Origin: Lachnospiraceae bacterium UBA1818
Lineage (GTDB): Bacteria; Bacillota; Clostridia; Lachnospirales; Lachnospiraceae
NCBI GenBank assembly: GCA_904419285.1
Contig: CAJFQZ010000006.1
Coordinates: 1-60,103 of the forward strand
Length of the DNA: 60,103 nt
Direction of reading: 5' to 3'
This document shows, one piece after another, positions 51,698 through 59,990 of this stretch. Numbering within the stretch: position 1 is the stretch's first letter; each line of letters starts with the position of its first letter. The position numbers and the translations under genes are program-made. The notes beneath the pieces are model-generated. The model was given only the letters and a program-made list of their open reading frames with translations, searched no databases and had not been told where the DNA came from.

Positions 51698-53081
51698 AAG
51701 GCGGAAGCTGAGGACTTTTCTGACCGTTTTGGGAGTTGTGATCGGAACAGCCTCCATCGTCGTTATGATCTCGCTGGGGCTGGGTCTGCAGCAGTCCATG
51801 TATGAAGAGGTGGAGCAGAACGGCGGGACGACAAGTCTCACTGTCACAGGAAAACAGGGCGACGGTATGAGTTTTATATCATATGGGACATATGACAGCG
51901 GTTCCCAGGAGCCTTCCGACAAATACATCACGGATGAGGTGATCGAACAGCTCCGGGCCCTGGAACATGTAAAAAGCGCTAATCCGGTGCTCAACATCAG
52001 TGCGATAGCGCTCAAAGGGAAATATGCCGCAAACCTGGATCTCTACGGAATGACACCGCAGGAACTGGAATCGCGCAACATCGAACTGCTCCCCGGCGGC
52101 AGCCTCCCGAAACCGGACAGCACGGAGCTGGAACTTGTATTCGGCAATATGGTCCTGACGAACTTTTATGAGGAAAATACCGGGAGAGGCTACTGGGACA
52201 GCGGAGAACTGCCGGACATCGATCTGGCGGAGGACCAGCTGTTCCTGATCCTCGATCAGGATGCATATTATGCCAGTCAGAGCAGCCCGGGCATGGACAT
52301 GTCAGCAGAGGGCAGCTCCGGAGCAGAGGGCGGATCTTCCGGACAGGTGAGGGCGCCGAAGAAATATGTTGTCCATGCAAGCGGCGTTGTGGCTGGAGGC
52401 ACGGAAGAATATAACGCCAACTCCTATTCCGTATTCTGCGATCTTGATACGCTCAGGAACTGTCTTCAGAAGGAATTCCGCGGAAGGGCCATCCCGGGAC
52501 AGCCCACGACGAAGAGCGGAAAGCCCTACAAACAGTTTGTGTACTCGTCGGCCAGCGTGCAGGCAGATGATATGGATCATGTGGAGGAACTCTCTACAGT
52601 GATAAGGAGCATGGGATATGATGTGTCGACCAACATCGAATACATCAACAGCATGAAGAGTCAGTTCGCGATGGTCCAGGCTGTACTGGGAGGTATCGGG
52701 GCGGTGTCGCTTCTTGTTGCGGCGATCGGGATCGCCAACACGATGATGATGTCCATCTATGAGCGGACAAAAGAGATCGGAGTTATGAAAGTCATCGGGT
52801 GCAGCCTGAAGAACATTCGTCAGCTGTTTCTGCTGGAGGCGGCCTTTATCGGTTTTGTGGGAGGAATCGCGGGGAACATCCTGAGCCTGATCCTGTCAGG
52901 AGTGATCAATTTTGTGGTCTCCGGGGAGAGCATGGGTGTGAGCGGAAGTCTTTCCTATATTCCGGTCTGGCTGATCCTTTCTTCCCTCGGGTTTGCTGTT
53001 CTGGTCGGAATGGCGGCAGGGTACTTCCCGGCAGTGCGAGCCATGAAGCTGAGCCCCCTTGCCGCAATACGGAATGAATGA
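51654..53081 (+). CDS. MacB-type FtsX-fold ABC permease
   Basis: A 475-residue permease with the MacB layout: a first helix (about 20-42), a large extracellular domain (about 45-335), and three more helices (about 345-370, 395-420, 430-455) in the FtsX core. RRRKLRTFLTVLGVVIGTASIVVMISLG starts the protein (given in part), and MMMSIYERTKEIGVMKVIGCS is the usual cytoplasmic loop. The start overlaps the preceding gene by 44 bases in another frame. It works with the ATPase at 49372 as an exporter or a resistance/envelope machine; the middle gene is the likely external partner. Confidence 0.93.
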   Translation: MRWSDLLRMSISSLRRRKLRTFLTVLGVVIGTASIVVMISLGLGLQQSMYEEVEQNGGTTSLTVTGKQGDGMSFISYGTYDSGSQEPSDKYITDEVIEQLRALEHVKSANPVLNISAIALKGKYAANLDLYGMTPQELESRNIELLPGGSLPKPDSTELELVFGNMVLTNFYEENTGRGYWDSGELPDIDLAEDQLFLILDQDAYYASQSSPGMDMSAEGSSGAEGGSSGQVRAPKKYVVHASGVVAGGTEEYNANSYSVFCDLDTLRNCLQKEFRGRAIPGQPTTKSGKPYKQFVYSSASVQADDMDHVEELSTVIRSMGYDVSTNIEYINSMKSQFAMVQAVLGGIGAVSLLVAAIGIANTMMMSIYERTKEIGVMKVIGCSLKNIRQLFLLEAAFIGFVGGIAGNILSLILSGVINFVVSGESMGVSGSLSYIPVWLILSSLGFAVLVGMAAGYFPAVRAMKLSPLAAIRNE

Positions 53082-53134
53082 CGGGACGCCGTAAAGAAAC
53101 GGAGAGAGCGGTGCAGAAGACATAAATTAAAAAT

Positions 53135-53176
53135 GAAGGGAGGGTACGGAGGCTGATGCCGCCGGACTCTCCCTTC
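53135..53176. terminator. Hairpin between converging genes
   Basis: GAAGGGAG (53135-53142) pairs with CTCCCTTC (53169-53176), with an inner paired section CGG/CCG and GGC/GCC. The minus-strand exit reads CATTTTTAATTT, so it may end the minus-strand gene, and perhaps the ABC operon too. Confidence 0.65.
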
Positions 53177-53178
53177 TT

Positions 53179-53442
53179 CTACTCTTCGATGATCTGTATC
53201 TCAAGATAATCAAAATCGATGGAATCTACGAAATTATCCTGATAAAATCTTGCCTTGGCATGTCTTTTGAAATCGCTGATCGTGGAATCGAGCCAGATCG
53301 GCTTGCTCAGGTCAAATTCATAGCAGATCGCATCAAGCGCATTGAATATTTTATGCGTGCGGGTGTCGTCTGTTTCGTCGCAGATAACAGTATCCCGCAG
53401 CATCCGGTTATCCTTGAATTCCTTTCCCCATAAGCGGAACAT
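53179..53442 (-). CDS. Small conserved protein of unknown function
   Basis: An 87-residue acidic protein (MFRLWGKEFKDNRMLRDTVI to DFDYLEIQIIEE). It has no membrane helix, signal or metal motif. The frame opens at 53547, but the ATG at 53442 follows AAGGA and gives a compact protein. Small proteins of this type appear widely in Lachnospiraceae, judged from memory; no function is known. The stop is just after a bidirectional hairpin. Confidence 0.65.
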   Translation of the reverse strand: MFRLWGKEFKDNRMLRDTVICDETDDTRTHKIFNALDAICYEFDLSKPIWLDSTISDFKRHAKARFYQDNFVDSIDFDYLEIQIIEE

Positions 53443-53743
53443 TCTTTTATCAGTCCTTTCTGCTGCAGTTTGTTTATGGGCGGTATGCCTGAGAGACGGC
53501 AGAAATAAGCGGAGACAGAGGCTCTGTTCCGGCATAGGAAATGCCACCCTTTTGAAATACGGTTATTTTAGCACAACCGGAGGAAAAAGAACAGAAAAAA
53601 GCAGAAAAATGACCGTCTTGACATTCGTTATCAAAATTATCATACTTGACGAAAAGCAGGGCGTTTCCTGTTTCCGCCGGATTTCCTTTTGTGTCGAACA
53701 ATGGCAGGATATATAAAAAGATAATTAAAAAAGAGCGAACTCT

Positions 53744-53772
53744 GTGACAGCGGACGTAAAATATGGTATACT
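53744..53772 (+). promoter_or_regulatory. Promoter of the alarmone synthetase gene
   Basis: GTGACA (53744-53749), 17-base spacer, TATACT (53767-53772), with TGG before the -10 (extended). The stretch 53443-53743 holds nothing else I can support. Confidence 0.65.
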
Positions 53773-53807
53773 GAAATTCACAAAACGACCGATGGGGGAT
53801 GTCCGTA

Positions 53808-54557
53808 ATGAGCAGCGAACAGCAGGTGAAAGCTGCCCTGCAGGTATATGAGGACGTTGATACATGGAAAACGTTTCGATTCCTTTACAAAGCAGCGATG
53901 AAAGAGGTGAACACCAAGCTGGAGATACTGAATGATGAGTTCCAGCAGGTGCATCAGTACAACCCGATCGAACACATCAAGACCAGAATAAAGACAGCGG
54001 AAAGTATTGTTAAGAAATTAAGGCGCTACGGATATGAGACTTCCATGGATAACATGGTGAGGTATGTGAACGATATTGCAGGTGTACGGGTGATCTGTTC
54101 TTTTACATCAGACATTTACCGTCTGGCGGAGATGATCGGTAATCAGAGTGATCTGAAGGTCCTATCCATCAAAGACTATATAAAACACCCGAAAGAGAGC
54201 GGATACAAGAGCTATCACATGCTCGTATCCGTTCCGGTATACCTTTCGGACAGTGTGGTCGATACCAAAGTCGAGATTCAGATCCGCACGATCGCAATGG
54301 ATTTCTGGGCGAGTCTGGAGCATAAGATCTACTATAAGTTTGAAGGAAATGCGCCGGACTATATCAGCCGGGATCTGCGGGAGTGTGCAAGGGTGGTGGA
54401 AGAACTGGATGAAAGGATGCTGCAGCTCAATGAGGCGATTCAGAAATGTATTGTCCGGGATGCTGACGGCGAGGAGCTGATGGATTCAGCCGCTGATGAA
54501 CTCGCAGACAGAACAGAACAGATCGTATATCATTTTAAAAATCTGAAAACTGAATAA
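53808..54557 (+). CDS. Small alarmone synthetase (RelQ/YjbM-like GTP pyrophosphokinase)
   Basis: A synthetase-only member of the RelA/SpoT family (249 residues) that makes (p)ppGpp from GTP or GDP with ATP. The catalytic region has RIKTAESIVKKLRRYG, DIAGVRVICSF (the metal-binding Asp), HPKESGYKSYHMLV and VEIQIRTIAMDFWASLEHKIYYK. No hydrolase, TGS or ACT domain, so it is a small synthetase whose control is transcriptional or by oligomerisation. ATG 53808 is nine bases from GGGGG; an upstream ATG at 53799 touches that box. Single gene with its own terminator. Confidence 0.92.
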   Translation: MSSEQQVKAALQVYEDVDTWKTFRFLYKAAMKEVNTKLEILNDEFQQVHQYNPIEHIKTRIKTAESIVKKLRRYGYETSMDNMVRYVNDIAGVRVICSFTSDIYRLAEMIGNQSDLKVLSIKDYIKHPKESGYKSYHMLVSVPVYLSDSVVDTKVEIQIRTIAMDFWASLEHKIYYKFEGNAPDYISRDLRECARVVEELDERMLQLNEAIQKCIVRDADGEELMDSAADELADRTEQIVYHFKNLKTE

Positions 54558-54570
54558 TGATCAACAGCAG

Positions 54571-54617
54571 AGATCGGATGCAGGAACGGTTACGGCTCCT
54601 GTATCCGATCTTTTCTG
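54571..54617 (+). terminator. Terminator of the alarmone synthetase gene
   Basis: AGATCGGATGCAGGA (54571-54585) pairs with TCCTGTATCCGATCT (54597-54611), one G-U pair, then TTTCTG. Confidence 0.88.
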
Positions 54618-54746
54618 TATTCTGTACTTTCCGACGGGGAAGAAAGAGATTTGTGTGGAAATCGTTTTTGTTTGATGATACAATGTGTGAAAAACGGACG
54701 AAAGTTTGAACACAGAGGCAGATGAGCTGAGCGGAGTGCTGGTACA

Positions 54747-55130
54747 ATGACGGAGACATGCAGAAATAATGAAAAAATGAAATACCGCCTGGCGGAGGCG
54801 ATGAAGAGATGCATGAAGCGGGCGCCGGTAGAGAAGATCACGGTGAAAGAGATCGTGGAGGAATGCGGTACTACAAGGCAGACATTTTATCGGAACTTCC
54901 GGGATAAGTACGATCTGATCAACTGGTATTTTGATAAGATCCTCCTGGAATCCTTTGAGCATATGGGAGAAGGAAAGACGGTGCGCGAGGGACTTGTGAA
55001 CAAATTTCACTATATTGAGGACGAGAAGCTTTTTTTCAAGGCGGCATTTAAGAATGATGAACAGAACTGCCTCAGGGATCACGACTTTCATTTGATCCTC
55101 CAGTTCTATACAGAGCGGAAACTTCTTTAG
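54747..55130 (+). CDS. Short TetR/AcrR-like regulator, probably C-terminally truncated
   Basis: A 127-residue protein whose first 60 residues are a TetR-type helix-turn-helix (ITVKEIVEECGTTRQTFYRNFRDKYDLINWY). The following part resembles the start of the DhaS/TetR C-terminal ligand domain (LILQFYTERK). Such regulators usually have about 180-190 residues. Here a TAG at 55128-55130 ends it early, and no continuation in another frame was seen before the terminator at 55154. It may be a truncated gene or a short functional repressor. fucO starts 138 bases on, so it could have controlled that gene. Own ribosome site is weak (GGAGTG). Confidence 0.7.
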   Translation: MTETCRNNEKMKYRLAEAMKRCMKRAPVEKITVKEIVEECGTTRQTFYRNFRDKYDLINWYFDKILLESFEHMGEGKTVREGLVNKFHYIEDEKLFFKAAFKNDEQNCLRDHDFHLILQFYTERKLL

Positions 55131-55153
55131 GGCAAGGTGGTAAAATGGAATAT

Positions 55154-55207
55154 AAAAGGGGGAATCTGACTGAAATGTGACAGATTTCCCCTTTTGTAAC
55201 TTTTTAT
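55154..55207 (+). terminator. Terminator after the TetR-like gene
   Basis: AAAAGGGGGAATCTG (55154-55168) pairs with CAGATTTCCCCTTTT (55181-55195), one G-U pair, followed by GTAACTTTTTATTTT. Confidence 0.85.
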
Positions 55208-55268
55208 TTTGCGGGGCAATTGTTAAAATATGAACAGAAAGCCAAAAAGGAAAAGGAGACTGATGACT

Positions 55269-56414
55269 ATGGCAAACAGAATCATGTTAAACGAGACATC
55301 TTATCATGGAGCAGGCGCGATCCAGGAGATCGCGGCGGAGGCGAAGGCAAGAGCGTACAAGAAAGCCTTTGTTTGTTCTGATCCGGATCTGATCAAGTTC
55401 GGAGTTACCGCAAAAGTGACGGACGTGCTTGATCACGCAGGACTTGCATATGAGATCTACTCTGATATCAAGGCAAACCCGACGATCGAGAATGTGCAGC
55501 ACGGAGTACAAGCGTTCAAGGATGCGGGTGCAGATTATATCGTTGCGATCGGAGGCGGATCTTCCATGGACACCGCAAAGGCGATCGGAATCATTATCGC
55601 CAACCCGGAGTTCGAGGATGTGAGAAGCCTCGAAGGGACAGCACCGACCAAGAATCCCTGTGTGCCGATCATCGCAGTGCCGACTACGGCGGGTACGGCG
55701 GCAGAGGTTACGATCAATTATGTTATCACGGATGTCGAGAAGAAGAGAAAATTTGTCTGCGTTGATCCCCACGACATGCCGGTCATCGCTGTCGTTGACC
55801 CGGATATGATGTCTTCTATGCCGAAAGGGCTGACAGCTTCGACCGGAATGGACGCCCTGACACATGCGATCGAGGGATATACGACAAAAGCCGCATGGGA
55901 GATGACGGATATGTTTCATCTCAAGGCGATCGAGATCATCTCAAGATCGCTGAGAGGAGCGGTCGCGAACGAGAAAGAAGGACGCGACGGAATGGCACTG
56001 GGACAGTATATCGCAGGTATGGGATTTTCCAATGTGGGACTTGGAATCGCTCATTCCATGGCCCATACGCTGGGCGCCGTCTATGATACGCCCCATGGTG
56101 TGGCATGTGCGATGATGCTTCCGATCGTCATGGAATACAATGCGGACTGCACAGGTGAGAAGTATCGCGAGATCGCAAGAGCAATGGGTGTGAAAGGCGT
56201 GGACGATATGTCCGTTGAAGAGTATAGAAAAGCAGCGGTAGACGCAGTGCGCCAGCTTTCCGCAGATGTGGGAATCCCGACGAAGCTGGAGGCGCTGAAG
56301 GAGGAAGACCTTCAGTTCCTGGCAGAATCAGCGCATGCAGACGCCTGCGCGCCGGGCAACCCGAAGGATGCCAGTGTTGAGGACCTGAAGGAACTCTTCA
56401 GAAAACTGATGTAA
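55269..56414 (+). CDS. fucO: Lactaldehyde reductase (iron-containing alcohol dehydrogenase)
   Basis: An NAD-linked group III alcohol dehydrogenase that reduces L-lactaldehyde, made from fucose or rhamnose, to 1,2-propanediol. The 381-residue protein has IGGGSSMDTAKA (about 94-105), PTTAGTAAEVT, MDALTHAIEGYTTK and GIAHSMAHTLGAVYDTPHG with the iron-binding His residues. The N-terminus MANRIMLNET is the FucO form, so ATG 55269 (AAGGAG ten bases upstream) is chosen over ATG 55263. No other fucose genes are here. With the GH101 enzyme it fits life on host mucin, where fucose caps the glycans. Confidence 0.92.
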   Translation: MANRIMLNETSYHGAGAIQEIAAEAKARAYKKAFVCSDPDLIKFGVTAKVTDVLDHAGLAYEIYSDIKANPTIENVQHGVQAFKDAGADYIVAIGGGSSMDTAKAIGIIIANPEFEDVRSLEGTAPTKNPCVPIIAVPTTAGTAAEVTINYVITDVEKKRKFVCVDPHDMPVIAVVDPDMMSSMPKGLTASTGMDALTHAIEGYTTKAAWEMTDMFHLKAIEIISRSLRGAVANEKEGRDGMALGQYIAGMGFSNVGLGIAHSMAHTLGAVYDTPHGVACAMMLPIVMEYNADCTGEKYREIARAMGVKGVDDMSVEEYRKAAVDAVRQLSADVGIPTKLEALKEEDLQFLAESAHADACAPGNPKDASVEDLKELFRKLM

Positions 56415-56448
56415 TGGGCTGCGGTAAAGAAAAAAGAAGAAATAACAG

Positions 56449-56492
56449 GAATATGCAGGACGGTCTGAAAGACCGGACTGCATATTCTTTTT
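56449..56492 (+). terminator. Terminator of fucO
   Basis: GAATATGCAG (56449-56458) pairs perfectly with CTGCATATTC (56478-56487), inner stem GGTC/GACC, then TTTTTG. Confidence 0.9.
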
Positions 56493-56655
56493 GTACCGGA
56501 AAGAATCTGCATATTTCCGGCGGGGACATATGTTGCGGATAAGAAAAGCGTCCCGGCGGGAACAAGGGTTTTCTGATGAAAAATTTTCTGTACATTCCGC
56601 ACAGACAGGTTGAGCGAAATGCATATAAAAATAGTGTGAAATGCCAAAAGGCTTG

Positions 56656-56683
56656 TTGAATTGTACAATGGACATGATATAAT
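56656..56683 (+). promoter_or_regulatory. Promoter of the HPr-pyrophosphatase genes
   Basis: TTGAAT (56656-56661), 16-base spacer, TATAAT (56678-56683) with TGA before the -10 (extended). Confidence 0.72.
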
Positions 56684-56725
56684 AGAGTCAGTTGAGACGA
56701 TTTAAGGAGGAAAGGAGATAACATT

Positions 56726-56983
56726 ATGAAAGCATTTACCTATGTTATCACTGACAAGGCGGGAGTTCATGCAAGGCCTGCGGGAATGATCGTGAAAGAG
56801 GCACAGAAGTTTGATTCTTCGGTTACCGTTAAGGCGGACAAGGGGTGCGCGGATGCGAAGAAGCTGATGCAGCTCATGTCGCTGGGGGTACGGCGTGGAG
56901 ATGAGATCACGGTTGAAGTGGACGGCGCTGACGAAGCTGACGCATATCCGGCTGTTGAAAAAGTATTTCAAGAATGTTTATAA
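56726..56983 (+). CDS. ptsH: Phosphocarrier protein HPr
   Basis: HPr carries phosphate from enzyme I to the sugar-specific PTS enzymes. The 85-residue protein has the active His15 in [10 protein letters not shown] and the family strand order to the end. The regulatory Ser46 of Firmicutes HPr, the target of HPr kinase and link to CcpA, is Lys46 here ([12 protein letters not shown]). It can therefore pass phosphate but not be regulated by the usual kinase. Enzyme I is not next to it. The pyrophosphatase gene follows after 20 bases. Confidence 0.93.
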   Translation: MKAFTYVITDKAGVHARPAGMIVKEAQKFDSSVTVKADKGCADAKKLMQLMSLGVRRGDEITVEVDGADEADAYPAVEKVFQECL

Positions 56984-57003
56984 AGGCAAGGGAGGAAAAT
57001 CAG

Positions 57004-57558
57004 ATGGGAAATATATGGCATGATATAAGTGAGGACAGGATATTTCCGACAGATTTTATTTCAGTGATCGAGATATCAAAGGGAAGTAAAAAGAAATATG
57101 AGCTGGACAAGGAGACGGGAATGATCATCCTGGACAGAGTGCTCTATACGTCAACTCATTATCCGATGAATTACGGGTTTATCCCGCGGACTCTGGGAGA
57201 TGACGGGGATCCGCTGGATGTGCTCGTCATGTGTTCTGAACCGCTGGAGCCGCTGACTCTGGTGCGGTGTTATCCGATCGGAGTCATGAAGATGACAGAC
57301 GGAGGCGCAGGAGATGAAAAGGTGATCGCGATCCCGTGGGCGGATCCCACATATGAGGCCTATACGGATATCTCAGAGCTGCCGAAGCATATCTTTGATG
57401 AGATCCGTCATTTCTTCAGCGTATATAAGGATCTGGAGGGAAAGAAGACGGCGGTGAATGAATTCGAGGGCGCGCTCGGTGCAGTGAAGGTTATCGAAGA
57501 ATGCATTGACCGTTATAAGGAAAAATATGGCGACGGCAGCAAGACGGAAGAAGAATAG
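57004..57558 (+). CDS. ppa: Inorganic pyrophosphatase, family I
   Basis: A soluble enzyme that hydrolyses pyrophosphate to phosphate. The 184-residue protein has [37 protein letters not shown] with the DxDxxD metal-binding Asp residues, and IPWADP. ATG 57004 follows GGAGG by eight bases, and the frame extends upstream into the ptsH end. It shares PPi with the PPi-type phosphofructokinase at 15-17 kb, so its activity would limit PPi-driven glycolysis. Confidence 0.94.
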   Translation: MGNIWHDISEDRIFPTDFISVIEISKGSKKKYELDKETGMIILDRVLYTSTHYPMNYGFIPRTLGDDGDPLDVLVMCSEPLEPLTLVRCYPIGVMKMTDGGAGDEKVIAIPWADPTYEAYTDISELPKHIFDEIRHFFSVYKDLEGKKTAVNEFEGALGAVKVIEECIDRYKEKYGDGSKTEEE

Positions 57559-57603
57559 CGGCCATACCCGGATCATGGAGTATGGCGGAAGGAGTGAAGG
57601 ACT

Positions 57604-57960
57604 ATGGAAAAATTCGGAGACGACATCAAGAAACTTTTACTGGCAGGCATAGGCGCTGTTGCGGTCACTGCGGAGAAATCAAAAGAAATCCTGGAAGAGA
57701 TGGTGGAGAAGGGAGAACTCACTGTTGAGCAGGGAAAGGTTCTCAATGAAGAGCTGAAACACAATATTAAAAAGACTGTAAAGGAAAAAGTCAACGTGTC
57801 CATGAAACCGACTTCTCCGGAAGACCTGAGCGATCTCCTGGATAAGATGACGCCGGAGCAGCTGGCTGCGCTGAAGGAGCAGATCCTCAAGAAGGAAGCA
57901 GAGGAGACCGAGACGGAAGAGAAGGAAGACAGCCGGGAGAATACGGACGAGAATGAGTAA
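57604..57960 (+). CDS. Phasin-like coiled-coil protein
   Basis: A 118-residue protein with a helix DIKKLLLAGIGAVAVTAEKSKEILEEMVEKGELTVEQGKVLNEELK (stated in part), the pattern of the phasin-family/PhaF helical domain. An acidic low-complexity end follows (EETETEEKEDSRENTDENE). It overlaps the start of the AarF kinase gene by 8 bases, a pairing often seen in Clostridia, so it probably helps that kinase. Function unknown. Confidence 0.82.
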   Translation: MEKFGDDIKKLLLAGIGAVAVTAEKSKEILEEMVEKGELTVEQGKVLNEELKHNIKKTVKEKVNVSMKPTSPEDLSDLLDKMTPEQLAALKEQILKKEAEETETEEKEDSRENTDENE

Positions 57961-59536
57961 GATAGAACCGATCGAATATAATTCAAGGCTCAGAGAGATC
58001 ACGGCGGTACTGCGGAAACATAACATCACGCGGGGCGTGACTCCGAAGAAACTGAGACTGATCATTGAAGATCTGGGACCGACCTTTATCAAGCTGGGAC
58101 AGATCATGTCCATGCATTCGGACGTGCTCCCCAAAAGGTACTGTGATGAGCTGATGAAGTTGCGCTCCGATGTGACACCGATGCCCTTTGAGGAAGTCAT
58201 AGAAGTGATTGAAGAATCTTATGGGCGCTCGTGGAAAAGGGTATTTTCTGAGATCGACGACAAGCCTCAGGGATCTGCATCTATCGCCCAGGTACATAGA
58301 GCGGTCCTCAGATCAGGAGAGAAAGTCGTCGTGAAGGTCCAGCGGCGGGGAATCTATGAGAAGATGGCGAGGGATATTGACCTTCTCCACAAAGCCGTGA
58401 AGCTCCTGCCTCCTGTCAGCATCAAGGGAATGGCGGATCTGGATCTTGTTCTCGATGAGATGTGGTCGGTTACAAGAGATGAGATGAACTTCCTGACAGA
58501 GGCGTCAAACATGGAAGAGTTTGCCCGCAGGAACAAGGACGTGAATTTTGTCGGCACTCCCATCCTGTACCAGCAGTTCACGACAGTACATGTGCTCGTG
58601 ATGGAATATATTGACGGCTGCGGGATCGACGACAAGGAAGCGCTCCTTGAGAACGGGTACGATCTGAGGGAGATCGGCAGCAAGCTGGTGGATAACTATA
58701 TCAAGCAGGTGATGGATGACGGCTTCTTCCATGCGGACCCGCATTCGGGAAATGTGAAGATCCGAGACGGAAAGATCATCTGGATCGATATGGGGATGAT
58801 GGGACGTCTCACAGAGCATGACAGAGAGATGATCGGAAAGGCAGTGCAGGGTGTGGCGCTCAACGATGTAGGGCTGATCCAGGAGGCAGTGCTGTCCCTT
58901 GGAGAGTTCAAAACTCGGCCGGACCAGAGACGGCTGTATGAGGATATCGACACGCTTCTCATGAAATACGGCAACGCGGACATGGGGAGCATCAATGTGG
59001 CGGAAGTCCTTTCAGATCTGATGGATGTGATGAAGGATAACAAGATCATGATGCCCCACGGGCTGACCATGCTCGCAAGGGGGCTCGCGCATATGGAAGG
59101 CGTGCTGGCTGATATCGCACCGGATCTTAATATGGTGGAGATCGCGACAGCCCATATGACCGGAAAGTTTTTCCAGAACCTGGATCTGAAGAAGGAACTC
59201 AAGAGCAGCGGAAAGAGTATTGTAAAGTCTTTCCGGAAGGCATTGGATATTCCATCCCTTATCTCTGATATGATGCAGGGGTATCTGAAAGGCCAGGCAA
59301 AGGTGAACCTGGATCTTCAGGTGACGGACGATCTGGCGAGGCTGCTGCGAAGACTGGTGCGCAATATCGTTATGGGATTGTGGGTCATGGCGCTGCTGAT
59401 CAGTTCCAGCATCATATGCACCACGGATATGACTCCAAAGATACTGGGGATACCGGCGCTTGGGGCATTCGGTTATATGATGGCCTTTATCATCGTTCTC
59501 TATGTGTTCATCAAGCATCTGCTCTCAAAGAAATAG
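57953..59536 (+). CDS. AarF/UbiB (ABC1/COQ8-like) atypical kinase family protein
   Basis: A 527-residue protein of the ABC1 family. KLRLIIEDLGPTFIKLGQIMS and QGSASIAQVHRAVL are the family extension with the Ala-rich loop, VVVKVQRRG has the Lys, HADPHSGNVKI is the catalytic loop and WIDMGMMGRL the metal-binding loop. Two C-terminal membrane helices (about 478-500 and 505-523) anchor it. UbiB/COQ8 aids ubiquinone synthesis in aerobes; in an anaerobe without ubiquinone its role may be in lipids, but this is not known. It overlaps the phasin-like gene. Confidence 0.93.
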   Translation: MSKIEPIEYNSRLREITAVLRKHNITRGVTPKKLRLIIEDLGPTFIKLGQIMSMHSDVLPKRYCDELMKLRSDVTPMPFEEVIEVIEESYGRSWKRVFSEIDDKPQGSASIAQVHRAVLRSGEKVVVKVQRRGIYEKMARDIDLLHKAVKLLPPVSIKGMADLDLVLDEMWSVTRDEMNFLTEASNMEEFARRNKDVNFVGTPILYQQFTTVHVLVMEYIDGCGIDDKEALLENGYDLREIGSKLVDNYIKQVMDDGFFHADPHSGNVKIRDGKIIWIDMGMMGRLTEHDREMIGKAVQGVALNDVGLIQEAVLSLGEFKTRPDQRRLYEDIDTLLMKYGNADMGSINVAEVLSDLMDVMKDNKIMMPHGLTMLARGLAHMEGVLADIAPDLNMVEIATAHMTGKFFQNLDLKKELKSSGKSIVKSFRKALDIPSLISDMMQGYLKGQAKVNLDLQVTDDLARLLRRLVRNIVMGLWVMALLISSSIICTTDMTPKILGIPALGAFGYMMAFIIVLYVFIKHLLSKK

Positions 59537-59651
59537 TTGCTGCTCACAGAAGCAGTCTCAGCGCAGAGAAAAAAACTGGAGCGCATCAGCGCGAGAAGTG
59601 CGCATGCGGGCAGCAGTTACATGTGAACAGTAAAAAATAGCGGAATCAGTC

Positions 59652-59680
59652 TTGACATTAACAGAACCAGATAGTAAAAT
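59652..59680 (+). promoter_or_regulatory. Promoter of the T-box leader
   Basis: TTGACA (59652-59657), 17-base spacer, TAAAAT (59675-59680); transcription would begin near 59687. Confidence 0.82.
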
Positions 59681-59735
59681 TCAGAAAACACAACAATACA
59701 ATATCACTTTAAACCGTTGAAGCGGAGATCAAAGC

Positions 59736-59990
59736 AGTCGTGCGCGCACAGAGAGTCCGGGCAGGTGAGAGCCGGGTGGAAATGCAGTCTGCCAAATGGA
59801 CCGCGGAGGGCGCAGTCAAAGGACATTTTGTCCGAGTATTCTGCGACGTGGGGCATACGTCAGTTGCCGGAGATATGATAGTATCTCGCAGAGCGCACGG
59901 GAATTCCCGTGAATCAAGGTGGCACCGCGGAAATATTTTTAAATTACCGTCCTTGACAGAATCAAACCAATTCTGTCAGGGACTTTTTTT
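59736..59990 (+). promoter_or_regulatory. T-box leader (tRNA-sensing), probably arginine
   Basis: Stem I with CAGAGAGTCC and GCAGGTGAGAGCC; T-box AAGGTGGCACCGCGG at 59916-59930; then terminator GTCCTTGACAGAAT (59949-59962) with ATTCTGTCAGGGAC (59970-59983) and TTTTTTT. The specifier loop holds GGACCGCGGAGG. Reading GGAC as the usual lead-in gives CGC (59802-59804, Arg). UGGC in the T-box asks for a tRNA with discriminator G, as in this window's tRNA-Arg, but GAC (Asp) also fits. The regulated gene lies outside the window. Confidence 0.92.

Noticed and set aside
53443-53743. Extra reading frame on the plus strand (53342-53716)
   Set aside because: It overlaps the minus-strand gene and its promoter region, and has no ribosome site or motif.
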